Source of the DNA: Thermoplasmata archaeon
GTDB taxonomy: Archaea; Thermoplasmatota; Thermoplasmata; Lutacidiplasmatales; UBA184
Direction: 5' to 3'
DNA: 64,000 nt
NCBI GenBank assembly: GCA_021817605.1
Contig: JAKAUN010000005.1
Location: 38,248 to 102,247, forward strand
Part shown: positions 56,287 through 64,000 of the stretch, piece after piece
Numbering within the stretch: position 1 is the first letter of the stretch
How the letters are laid out: each line of letters begins with the position of its first letter
Made by a program: the position numbers and the translations under genes
Notes under the pieces: generated by a model
Databases searched by the model: none
What the model was told of the DNA's origin: nothing
The model's input: only the letters and a program-made list of their open reading frames with translations

Positions 56287-57551
56287 GGGGTCCCCCCGGC
56301 GGCCGGGGAGGCCGGCTTGAGCGACTCGAAGAAGGCGTCCATGCGGTTCTTGATCTGCGCCGGGGCGAAGTAGCGAGGGTCCTCGTGGTCGGACTCGAGG
56401 TAGAGCGTCGGGATGCCGCGCTCGTGGAGGAGCCAATCGCGCAGGTCCCCCTGCCCCGCCGTGAACGAGCGGCACGACTTGATCCCGTGGATCACCACCG
56501 CGTCGGCGGCGTAGTCGCGAACGTAGGAGGCGATGAGCTCGCGGCGCAGCGGCCATGCCTCGTTGACGTAGGCTCCGACGGAGTACTCCGCGATGCTCTC
56601 GAGAGGACGGGACGGGTCGTGGAGGAACCCCTGGTCGAAGAGCCCGCCGACCTTCGGATAGGTCGCCGCGACCGAGACCGCGCCCCAGCGTCTGAAGAAG
56701 TCCCAGAACGTCCGGTAGCTCGGGTACGGCGGCACCCCCTCGACGACGACGCGGAACTTCTCCTCGGGGACCGGATACTGGCCTTCGCGCACGCGCGCCG
56801 CCACCTCCTCGTTGACGAGGGCGTAGAACTCCGCGGCCTCGGGCGTGCCGCGCAGCACGTTGATCGGGAACATGTAGAAGACCGCCTCGAAGTAGGCCTC
56901 GATCGGCGACGGCCTCTGGCGCCCTGCGTGGAGGTAGTCGACCCACCCCTCCTCGGCGCGACGCGACGCGCCGAGGGTCCGGACGAGCTCGGCACGGTCG
57001 AAGGAGCGGCCCGTGGTCCTCTCGAGCAGCGCGATGAGCTCCTCGAGCTGGGCGGTGACGTAGGCGATCTCCTCCTTGCGGGGCGTCGGCTCGCGGAGGT
57101 AGGGGACGTCCAGCATGAACAGCGGGACGCCGTAGCGCTCGGCGAGCGCCTCCCACCACTTCACGTAGACATAGCAGCCCGAGAAGCTACAGACGAGCAG
57201 GTCGGGCGGAGGGATCTTGCCGAACGGGGTGAGGCCGCCGAGCTCCTGGAGGCCGAGGTCGTTCTTGACGTAGCCGCAGACGTCCAGGCCGTAGCCCTGC
57301 GCCTCGGCGTTGAGGATGTTGGGGAGCGAGGCATGCTTGATCGCGCAGTTGAGCGCCACGATCTCGGGAAAGACGAGCTCGTAGCCGAAGGATCGGACGA
57401 TCTCGGCGAGGTTGCCGCCCACCAGCATGTAGGCGACCGGCTTTCTCCCGGAGTCGGTGCGTGCGAGCTCTTGGTAGTAGGCGTCCGTGAGCTCGCGCTG
57501 CCGGTCGCGGGCCTGGGTCAGCGCCGGGGAGGGAGCCGGTCGCTCGGCCAT
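56283..57551 (-). CDS. bcrB: benzoyl-CoA reductase subunit B-like (HgdB/BcrB family)
   Basis: 422 aa; PVAYMLVGGNLAEIVRSFGYELVFPEIVALNCAIKHASLPNILNAEAQGYGLDVCGYVKNDLG...LLVCSFSGCYVYVKWWE. Confidence 0.86.
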   Translation of the reverse strand: MAERPAPSPALTQARDRQRELTDAYYQELARTDSGRKPVAYMLVGGNLAEIVRSFGYELVFPEIVALNCAIKHASLPNILNAEAQGYGLDVCGYVKNDLGLQELGGLTPFGKIPPPDLLVCSFSGCYVYVKWWEALAERYGVPLFMLDVPYLREPTPRKEEIAYVTAQLEELIALLERTTGRSFDRAELVRTLGASRRAEEGWVDYLHAGRQRPSPIEAYFEAVFYMFPINVLRGTPEAAEFYALVNEEVAARVREGQYPVPEEKFRVVVEGVPPYPSYRTFWDFFRRWGAVSVAATYPKVGGLFDQGFLHDPSRPLESIAEYSVGAYVNEAWPLRRELIASYVRDYAADAVVIHGIKSCRSFTAGQGDLRDWLLHERGIPTLYLESDHEDPRYFAPAQIKNRMDAFFESLKPASPAAGGTP

Positions 57552-57566
57552 CGCCCCTCCCTCCGA

Positions 57567-58694
57567 CTAGGCCCCCGGCGGGGAGGGCGTCGTCAGGAGC
57601 TCGCCGCAGCGGCCGCAGTAGCGGAACGCCTCGGGAAGGCCGTCCTGGCCGCAGGACGGGCACGAGCGCACGGGAGCTCCGTGGAGGAAGCCGACCTCCT
57701 GGCCGTCCGCGAGGCGGCGGCGCATCTCGGAGATCCGAGGAGGCCGCTTGTCGACGAAGGAGTGCATTCCCTCGTACGGCTCGGCGGTAGCGAAGTGGAG
57801 GGTGAGCCACTCCTGAGCGTGGCCGACCGTCTGGTTCCAGGCGAGCTCCTTCCAGAAGTTCGCCTGGGCCTTCGTGTAGCGCAGGCACTCCGGGAACATC
57901 TCAAGGAGCCGCCCGGAGAGCCGGTCGACCGCCGTGTCCAGCTCGGAGAGGTCGACCCGGTGATTGCGCTCCTCCTTCTGGGCCCAGCGGATCGCCTCGG
58001 CCGAGGGAGCGGAGAGCCACGTGCCGTCGTGCCGCACCGACGGAGCGACCTCGGAGACGAGCCCCCAGTCGAGCGCCTCGGCGGCGCCGACCCGCTCGTT
58101 GAGGAAGAGCATCCGACGGGCGCGGCGATCGCCGACCGTGAGCGGGAGCCACTGGGTCGCGCCGCCGGCGGCGACCGACCCGACCCCCACCCCGACCTGC
58201 CCGATCACCGCGTGCTCGGCGGCGACGGAGAGGTCGCAGGCGAGGTGGAGCTCGTTGCCTCCGCCGATCGCCATGCCGTTGACCCGCGCGATGGTCGGCT
58301 TGCCGACCCGCAGGATCGACTCGACGACCTCGCGGAAGAGCTGCATGTACTTCCAGTAGTCGCGCGGCCGCCGGACGAACCGCTCGGCGTACTCCTTGAC
58401 GTCGCCGCCGGTGCAGAACGCCCGCGAACCGCTGCCGGTGAGCACCACCACGCCCACGGAGTCGTCCAGGGCGGCGTCACGGAACCGCTCCTTGAGATGC
58501 GCGAGGGTCGCCGTGGTGTAGGCGTTGAGCGCGGCGGGGCGGTCGATCGTGATGCGCGCGACCCCGTCCTTCTTTTCGTAGCGCACGTCCTCCACCGAGC
58601 TCCCCGCGACGCCGTCCCGCGGGTGGAGGGGGTCGTCGGCGGCTGGGGGGGAACGCGCCATCGTAGTAGGACGGGCCCGACTCGACATGTCCAA
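57567..58694 (-). CDS. oah: 6-oxocyclohex-1-ene-1-carbonyl-CoA hydrolase-like, with C-terminal zinc-ribbon extension
   Basis: DYWKYMQLFREVVESILRVGKPTIARVNGMAIGGGNELHLACDLSVA...GGATQWLPLTVGDRRARRM...LLEMFPECL; C-terminus CPSCGQDGLPEAFRYCGRCGELL; alternative ATG 58661. Confidence 0.83.
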   Translation of the reverse strand: MDMSSRARPTTMARSPPAADDPLHPRDGVAGSSVEDVRYEKKDGVARITIDRPAALNAYTTATLAHLKERFRDAALDDSVGVVVLTGSGSRAFCTGGDVKEYAERFVRRPRDYWKYMQLFREVVESILRVGKPTIARVNGMAIGGGNELHLACDLSVAAEHAVIGQVGVGVGSVAAGGATQWLPLTVGDRRARRMLFLNERVGAAEALDWGLVSEVAPSVRHDGTWLSAPSAEAIRWAQKEERNHRVDLSELDTAVDRLSGRLLEMFPECLRYTKAQANFWKELAWNQTVGHAQEWLTLHFATAEPYEGMHSFVDKRPPRISEMRRRLADGQEVGFLHGAPVRSCPSCGQDGLPEAFRYCGRCGELLTTPSPPGA

Positions 58695-58828
58695 CGGGTT
58701 CGGGATGCTCGGCCAGAAGGATGTGGTTTCGACCTGACCGGTAAGGGTTTCCAGCGGCCCGGCCGGGAGCCGGGGGTCTCGGGCTCGGCCGGCAAGGCGA
58801 TAACCTTCGCGTCGGTGCCGGGCCGCCC

Positions 58829-59653
58829 ATGAACCTCGAGGTCGAGAGAGAAGGGCCCGTGACGCTCCTCACGCTCAACCGCCCCGAGCATCTCAACGCT
58901 ATCGACCCGGAGACGCACCGGGCCCTGGTCGATGCGTGGAGGCAGTTCGCCGAGGACCCCGGGCTACGCGTCGCCGTCCTTACCGGCAAGGGCTCCCGGG
59001 CGTTCTCGGCAGGGATTGACGTCCACCGCCTCGACGAGTTCTACCGCGAAAGCCGACCGGGCGAGCGTCTATGGCGCTGGCTGCGCGAGCCCGGGCTCGG
59101 AGGGATCACGCGCAACCTGGACCCGGGCAAGCCGATCGTCGCGGCGATCGACGGCTACTGCCTCGGCGGCGGCCTCGAGCTCGCGCTGGCCTGCGACCTC
59201 AGGATCGCCACGCCCCGCTCGACCTTCGGCCTTCCCGAGGTCCGCTGGGGGATCATCCCAGGCCAGGGGGGGACCCAGCGCCTTCCCCGTGCGGTGCCTC
59301 TCGCGGTGGCCTCCGAGATGATCCTCACCGGCCGCGCGATCCCGGCACGACGGGCGCTCGAGGTCGGGCTGATCAACCGCGTAGTGCCCGCGCGGCGGCT
59401 GCGGGCCGAGGCGCTTCGTCTCGCCCGCGAGATCGCGGGCCATCCCCCCGAAGCCGTGCGACGCGCGCGTCGGGCGCTGCGCGAGGGCCTCGGGCTCCCG
59501 CTGGACGCCGCGCTCCGTCTTGAGCAGCGCCTTGCCGATCCCCTTCGGAACCCGGGCAAGTTCCCCGGGGGCAAAGGCGGCAGCAAGCCCCGGACCGCGG
59601 TCCGGGGTCGCCTTCGCGGGGACCGGCGACGCGGCACACCCTCCCGCGGCTGA
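58829..59653 (+). CDS. enoyl-CoA hydratase/isomerase family protein
   Basis: MNLEVEREGPVTLLTLNRPEHLNAIDPETHRAL...VAAIDGYCLGGGLELALACDLRIATPRSTFGLPEVRWGIIPGQGGTQRLPR. Confidence 0.92.
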   Translation: MNLEVEREGPVTLLTLNRPEHLNAIDPETHRALVDAWRQFAEDPGLRVAVLTGKGSRAFSAGIDVHRLDEFYRESRPGERLWRWLREPGLGGITRNLDPGKPIVAAIDGYCLGGGLELALACDLRIATPRSTFGLPEVRWGIIPGQGGTQRLPRAVPLAVASEMILTGRAIPARRALEVGLINRVVPARRLRAEALRLAREIAGHPPEAVRRARRALREGLGLPLDAALRLEQRLADPLRNPGKFPGGKGGSKPRTAVRGRLRGDRRRGTPSRG

Positions 59654-59681
59654 GCTTCCCACGTCGGCGTCGCGCGCCGGC

Positions 59682-60449
59682 TCAGAGCGTGGAGAGCGCC
59701 GGGTCGAGCATCTTCGCCTCGGCACGCCGAAGGAGCTCGGCGGTCGCCGAGCGGCTGATCCCAAGGATGCGGGAGATCTCGTGGAGGTTGGTGCGGCGGG
59801 GGAAGGCGTAGAACCCGAGACGATAGGCGGTCTCGATGGCGGCCGACTGCCGGGTGGTGAGGGCGCGGGTCGGGCGATACTTGCGTGCGCGGTAGACGGT
59901 AGGCGTCTCGCCGCCCGAGGCGTCCCGCAGGGAGGCGACGAGCCGGCCGACCCTCGGGCTTCTCGGAAGCAGGAGGTTCCAGCGGTCTCGACGCCCGCCC
60001 TCAGCGCTCGGAAGGTACCGGCAGGAGGTGCAGACAGCTCCGGTCTTCAACACCATACCGCACGCCGGCGGCAGCGCGGAGACGACGCGGACGACGCGGC
60101 GGGACGGAGCGAGCGGGACGACGGTGACCTCCTTGACCTTCGAAGGACCGAGGAGGTAGCGCTCGACCGCCTCGAGGTCTCCCGGCGAGCCGACCAGCTC
60201 GACGACCTGCAAGAGGCGGCTCGGGGTGCGCACCATCGGTCGGCAGACCTGGATCTTCGCACGGACCGGCCAGCGGGTCGTCACCTCGCGGAGCCATTGG
60301 ACCTCGTTGCCCGCGGAGACCTCGACCTCGATGAGGGGGAGCCCGGAGAGAGCGTCCGAGCCGGACCGGGGCCGCGCAGAGGCGGCCCGGGCGGAACGGG
60401 CAACGGCCCCCATCGTCATCGCGGCCTTCGCGACGGTCCGGGGCCTCAT
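59682..60449 (-). CDS. bacterio-opsin-activator-type (HTH_10) transcriptional regulator
   Basis: C-terminal LTTRQSAAIETAYRLGFYAFPRRTNLHEISRILGISRSATAELLRRAEAKML; ATG at 60449. Confidence 0.88.
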   Translation of the reverse strand: MRPRTVAKAAMTMGAVARSARAASARPRSGSDALSGLPLIEVEVSAGNEVQWLREVTTRWPVRAKIQVCRPMVRTPSRLLQVVELVGSPGDLEAVERYLLGPSKVKEVTVVPLAPSRRVVRVVSALPPACGMVLKTGAVCTSCRYLPSAEGGRRDRWNLLLPRSPRVGRLVASLRDASGGETPTVYRARKYRPTRALTTRQSAAIETAYRLGFYAFPRRTNLHEISRILGISRSATAELLRRAEAKMLDPALSTL

Positions 60450-60563
60450 TAATTCGTCCTCCGCCACCCTAGCACGACCGGGTCGGGCCCACGGGCCCTG
60501 CCCGGACCGTTCTGCCCCCTGGCCGACAGCTCGCACCGTCGTGGTCGGGCGTGTCGGCTCCCG

Positions 60564-61277
60564 TCAGGGAGTCCGACCGCGCCGGGCCTTCGCCCGGCGC
60601 AGGCGCTCGGCGTGGGCCCGGAGCATTTTGCGGGTCTGCTCCTGGTCGATGCGAAGGATGCGACCGAGCTCCCGGATCGGCTGGCGATGCTGGTCCACGC
60701 GCAGGTCGGACCAGCGGTCGCCCCAGGCCAAGTCGAACCACGGTTCCCGGTGGACGACCAGGAGGGCCGCCGACTCGATCCCGCGTCGGTCGCCTCCCTT
60801 GCGATAGCCGGCCTCGAGCGTGCGAAGGAGCCGGCTCGCCAGCGGCCCGCGGCTCCCCTCGAAGGTGCGAGCCATCGCATGCACGACCTCCTCGCTCGCG
60901 ACGAGGTTCCCCTGGCAGGTGAACCCCTCCCCGGCGAGGTGGGTCGCGCTCTCAAGGCACTTCGCCCCGGTCCAAGCGGCGCTGCGGCCCCGTCGGTCCA
61001 CGACCCCGAGCTGGCGGTGGTCGCGTTTCGGGTCCGCCCGTGTGAGCTTGCGCACGACCTCGGCGGCAGAGAGCCCGCGGCGCAGCAGGGCGAGGCCTTC
61101 CGGCCCGTAGTTGTAGTTCGTGTCGGCCTGGGTCGCGAGCGCCCCGACCTTCCACCCCGCCCAGGGCACGACCGCCCCGACGCTCAACGGTTTGGTCGAG
61201 ACGGCCACGCCCCAGTAGCCGGTATCGAGGTCGCACGCTACGATCGAGAACGTGCCGTATTCGTTGCGTCCGTACAT
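60564..61277 (-). CDS. DUF1028 family (Ntn-hydrolase-like) protein
   Basis: MYGRNEYGTFSIVACDLDTGYWGVAVSTKPLSVGAVVPWAGWKVGALATQADTNYNYGPEGLALLRRGLSA; ATG at 61277. Confidence 0.88.
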   Translation of the reverse strand: MYGRNEYGTFSIVACDLDTGYWGVAVSTKPLSVGAVVPWAGWKVGALATQADTNYNYGPEGLALLRRGLSAAEVVRKLTRADPKRDHRQLGVVDRRGRSAAWTGAKCLESATHLAGEGFTCQGNLVASEEVVHAMARTFEGSRGPLASRLLRTLEAGYRKGGDRRGIESAALLVVHREPWFDLAWGDRWSDLRVDQHRQPIRELGRILRIDQEQTRKMLRAHAERLRRAKARRGRTP

Positions 61278-61501
61278 GCGCGTCGGTGGCTTCAGCGGCC
61301 CTCGCCAGATGAACTCTCGGGCCCGGCGGGTGCATCGGGAGGCGCCCTCCAGCGCCGGGAAGGGCCGGGAAGCCGAGAGCACACGCTCCGGTTTCCTCAG
61401 CCGCCGGGCAGGACCCGGCTGGGGCCGCGGAGGGGAGCTACGCTGGCCCCCTCCGCGGTAAGGAAAGTGTTTCCCGAGGAAGCGCTGCTGCCTTCCCCGC
61501 T

Positions 61502-61861
61502 TCAGTTTCGACCGGGACTTTTGGAGGTCGCCTCTCCTCCCTTCGCGTGGCCGCGCATATCGCTCCCGTGGACGTGCTCGTGCCCTAGGCACTTCCCTTG
61601 GTCTCGGTGCTGGCCGTGGTCGCACGAAGTCGGCGCGGAGGACGACGGCCCGGACGGAGGCACGGGAGTCGTGGTCGTCGGCGGTTGGAGGCTCGAGCCG
61701 CTCGCGTGGTGCACGGAATCCCCGCCCCCCGATCGCGGAGGGGCGGCCGGACCTTGCACCGACTGCCCGTGGGCCCCTTGGGTCAACACCGCCGCTAGGA
61801 TGACGAGCGCGGGCAGAACCGCGGCAGCGGTGGCGATGGCTCGCTTCGCCATTCGCTTCAT
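61502..61861 (-). CDS. small secreted His/Cys-rich protein
   Basis: MKRMAKRAIATAAAVLPALVILAAVLTQGAHG signal peptide, then CDHGQHRDQGKCLGHEHVHGSDMRGHAKGGE. Confidence 0.6.
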   Translation of the reverse strand: MKRMAKRAIATAAAVLPALVILAAVLTQGAHGQSVQGPAAPPRSGGGDSVHHASGSSLQPPTTTTPVPPSGPSSSAPTSCDHGQHRDQGKCLGHEHVHGSDMRGHAKGGEATSKSPGRN

Positions 61862-62032
61862 AGTGTGCCTCGACGGGCCGGGAAAACCGTCAAAAATCTG
61901 CCGATGCATCGGCACGCCTCCTGACGACGTATAGCAAGAGGGAGCCGCAAGGAGCCGGACCGAGCCGAGGCCCCCCTCCCGGATCCACGATACGGTCGGC
62001 GGGGCTCTCCGAGCGGGCCCGGGCTGGCCACC

Positions 62033-62824
62033 CTACGGCCGGTGGCGGGGCATTCGCCACGCGTCCACGACAAGATGCAGCGGGATCGCCTCGATCCACT
62101 CCTTGGCGACACGCCGCCCAACGAACTCCTCCGTCGGCCGCGGCTCGGCAAGGTTGACGATGGCCCAGCCTGCTTCCCGCAGCGCGGCGGCATACCACGA
62201 GAGGGGGCGGTGGTAGCCCGTGGTGCGTGCGATTACCTTCCCCGCGGCGTCCATCCACGGGAAGACGTCGCTGTGCGGCTCCCGGTAGGCGGTGACCTTG
62301 CGGCAGATCGTCTGAGGCTCGCCCACCCCGGCGGGGGCCTCAAGGCACCACGACGAGCGCGTGTCGACATCGAAGCACGGGTGGCTTATGCTGAAGACGA
62401 ACCGCCCCTCGTCGCGCACGACGCGGCCCACTTCGCCAATCGCCTCCTTGGCCTTGGGGATGTTCATGAGCGACATGTTGGCGAAGGCGACGTCGAAGCT
62501 CCCGTCACCCAGACCGTGGAGGTCCGAAGCATCCCGCTCGAGGTAGGTGATCCCCAGCGGCTCGTCGGCTTCCCGAGCAAGGGCGCGACGGATCAGCGCC
62601 GAGGCGACATCGATCCCTACGACGTGAGCCCCCCGACGGGCGAGCCGGCGCGAGAGGTAGCCGTTGCCGCAACCGACGTCGAGCAACCGGGTCCCTCGGG
62701 AGAGGTCCCCGAGCGCACCGAGGAGGCCGGGATCGATGAGGGTTCGGTGCCAGAGATCCCCTTCGTCTCCCTGCTTGAGGTCGTACCAGCTCCCGAATCC
62801 GTTGACCTCGGAGTCCGCGCTCAT
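62033..62824 (-). CDS. class I SAM-dependent methyltransferase
   Basis: GTRLLDVGCGNGYLSRRLARRGAHVVGIDVASALIRRA...GDGSFDVAFANMSLMNIPKAKEAIGEVGRVVRDEGRFVFSISHPCF. Confidence 0.92.
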   Translation of the reverse strand: MSADSEVNGFGSWYDLKQGDEGDLWHRTLIDPGLLGALGDLSRGTRLLDVGCGNGYLSRRLARRGAHVVGIDVASALIRRALAREADEPLGITYLERDASDLHGLGDGSFDVAFANMSLMNIPKAKEAIGEVGRVVRDEGRFVFSISHPCFDVDTRSSWCLEAPAGVGEPQTICRKVTAYREPHSDVFPWMDAAGKVIARTTGYHRPLSWYAAALREAGWAIVNLAEPRPTEEFVGRRVAKEWIEAIPLHLVVDAWRMPRHRP

Positions 62825-63820
62825 CTGCGACCGAGCTCCGCCGGTGGGGGCGGGCTCTTAGGCTTGGCGCGAGACTGACCGCGGACCCACTACGGCCAGG
62901 CCACGCGATGCCACCCGCCGATTTGCGCCGAGCCTGGCCCTCCCGTACTCGCAGGAGGAGGGTTGAGACCGAAAGTGGTCGGTCCGTCACCCCCAATCCA
63001 GGGCCGCATCGTAAGCTACCTCACCGGGGCGCTCCGGGCGCGCTTGGCCCTGGCCGACGCGTGAGCAGAACGATCGCGACACCCACCACGACGCCGACGG
63101 CCACAACTCCGCCGGGGGGACAGCTCCAGACGGAACCTCCGTGGCCAGCCGAGGCTGCGAAGCACGCCGGCCCGGTGGATGGGCCGGGCGGCTGGGCGAT
63201 GGCCGTCGGGGGGCTTATCGCGGAGGCCGTGACCTTCGCGGCCGAGACCCCTACGGCCTCCTCGGGACTCGGGTTCCCGAGAAAGACGCGTGTCGGGCAA
63301 GCCGCGTTGTGTCCCGTCGAGACGGCGTTGTCGTCGGATGCTAGAGTAGACGCTCGCGGCACGCTCGCCCTCGCCGTTGCGGCGACCGCCATGTCGCCGG
63401 CGGCGACCGCCGACCCGCGCGTCCCGCACCGCCGGCGCGACAGCGGCCGATTCGTTCGAGGACCCGAGGGCCTCCAGGCTGAGGTACATCGACGGTCGTC
63501 TGGCCGCGACCAGCCTCACGCGCTGTCGGCTCCGTCTTCCGCAGCCGACCGGAATGGGGCCGGCAGGCTGCCCACCGCCACACCGCCAGCCCCGGCCCCC
63601 GAGAGCGCCGCGGCGCCACGGTCGCGGGACAGCGCTTTGGGGGGCGGGGGGCCTGGGCTACGGCATGACGATCTCGGACAAGCCGGCCCGGGAGCTCCCT
63701 GATGCCGCTGCGGACGGGCCCGCCGGGGCCTGATAGGAGAATCTATTAGAACCCATGCACCCGTACCCTCCTCGTGAACCCGTAGCCATTCAGGCTTGTG
63801 CCACGCGTGAGTGATTCTGT

Positions 63821-64000
63821 TCAGCCAATTGTCGAGGGGATTCTCATCAGACCTGGGCCGGGATTCCCGGAGAGCGCCTGCTTGAGAATCTCGACAAACA
63901 CGATCCCCCGTTTCTGGCACGTCCGATAGACCGTCAGCAACCGCTCGAGCACCCACGCGCCGAGCCACGACCGTCGGCCGCCGCTGATCTTGCGGTAGAG
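63821..64000 (-). mobile_element. IS66-like transposase C-terminus, truncated by window edge
   Basis: Reverse-strand translation LYRKISGGRRSWLGAWVLERLLTVYRTCQKRGIVFVEILKQALSGNPGPGLMRIPSTIG* matches the C-terminal (RKISGGxRS) pattern of IS66-family transposases; local drop in GC. Confidence 0.65.

Noticed and set aside
62908-63702. 264-aa plus-strand ORF and overlapping minus ORFs (63016-63519, 63021-63392)
   Set aside because: Low-complexity compositions in all frames; a minus-strand small TM-anchored protein is possible but unsupported.
1-64000. CRISPR arrays, rRNA genes, prophage structural genes
   Set aside because: No regularly spaced direct repeats, rRNA core sequences or phage structural proteins noticed on reading; the only long repeats are protein-coding (29.1-35.6 kb).

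Overview
High-GC archaeal contig, most likely a Thermoplasmatota-type genome. The archaeal assignment rests on Gar1-TFB, S19e-PDCD5-L39e-L31e-aIF6, S17e, archaeal PPAT and an HTH_10 regulator. Protein identities below come from reading the ORF translations; no database search was run. Main content: (i) an operon that reads as a class I (ATP-dependent) benzoyl-CoA degradation module, oah-bcrB-bcrA-bcrD-bcrC-dch-had (51.6-58.7 kb, minus strand); (ii) a mocA-xdhC-hcrC-hcrA-hcrB-ParB/SerK-like operon (9.1-14.8 kb, minus strand) whose FAD subunit carries the four-Cys [4Fe-4S] insertion diagnostic of 4-hydroxybenzoyl-CoA reductase; (iii) a vWA / TRAFAC-GTPase / coiled-coil three-gene cassette (17.5-23.5 kb) that is the best candidate for an undescribed system; (iv) a tRNA-Ser(CGA) gene that appears to be interrupted in the T-loop by a 33-nt intron (3797-3916); (v) a compact heme cluster hemA-C-D-B-Q-L-E with a chlorite-dismutase-family (HemQ/ChdC-like) gene; (vi) a roughly 2,150-aa surface protein with about 19 Ig-like repeats, most with a Cys pair; (vii) a truncated IS66-like transposase at the right edge. 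Many long antisense ORFs in the track are GC-driven artefacts and were rejected.
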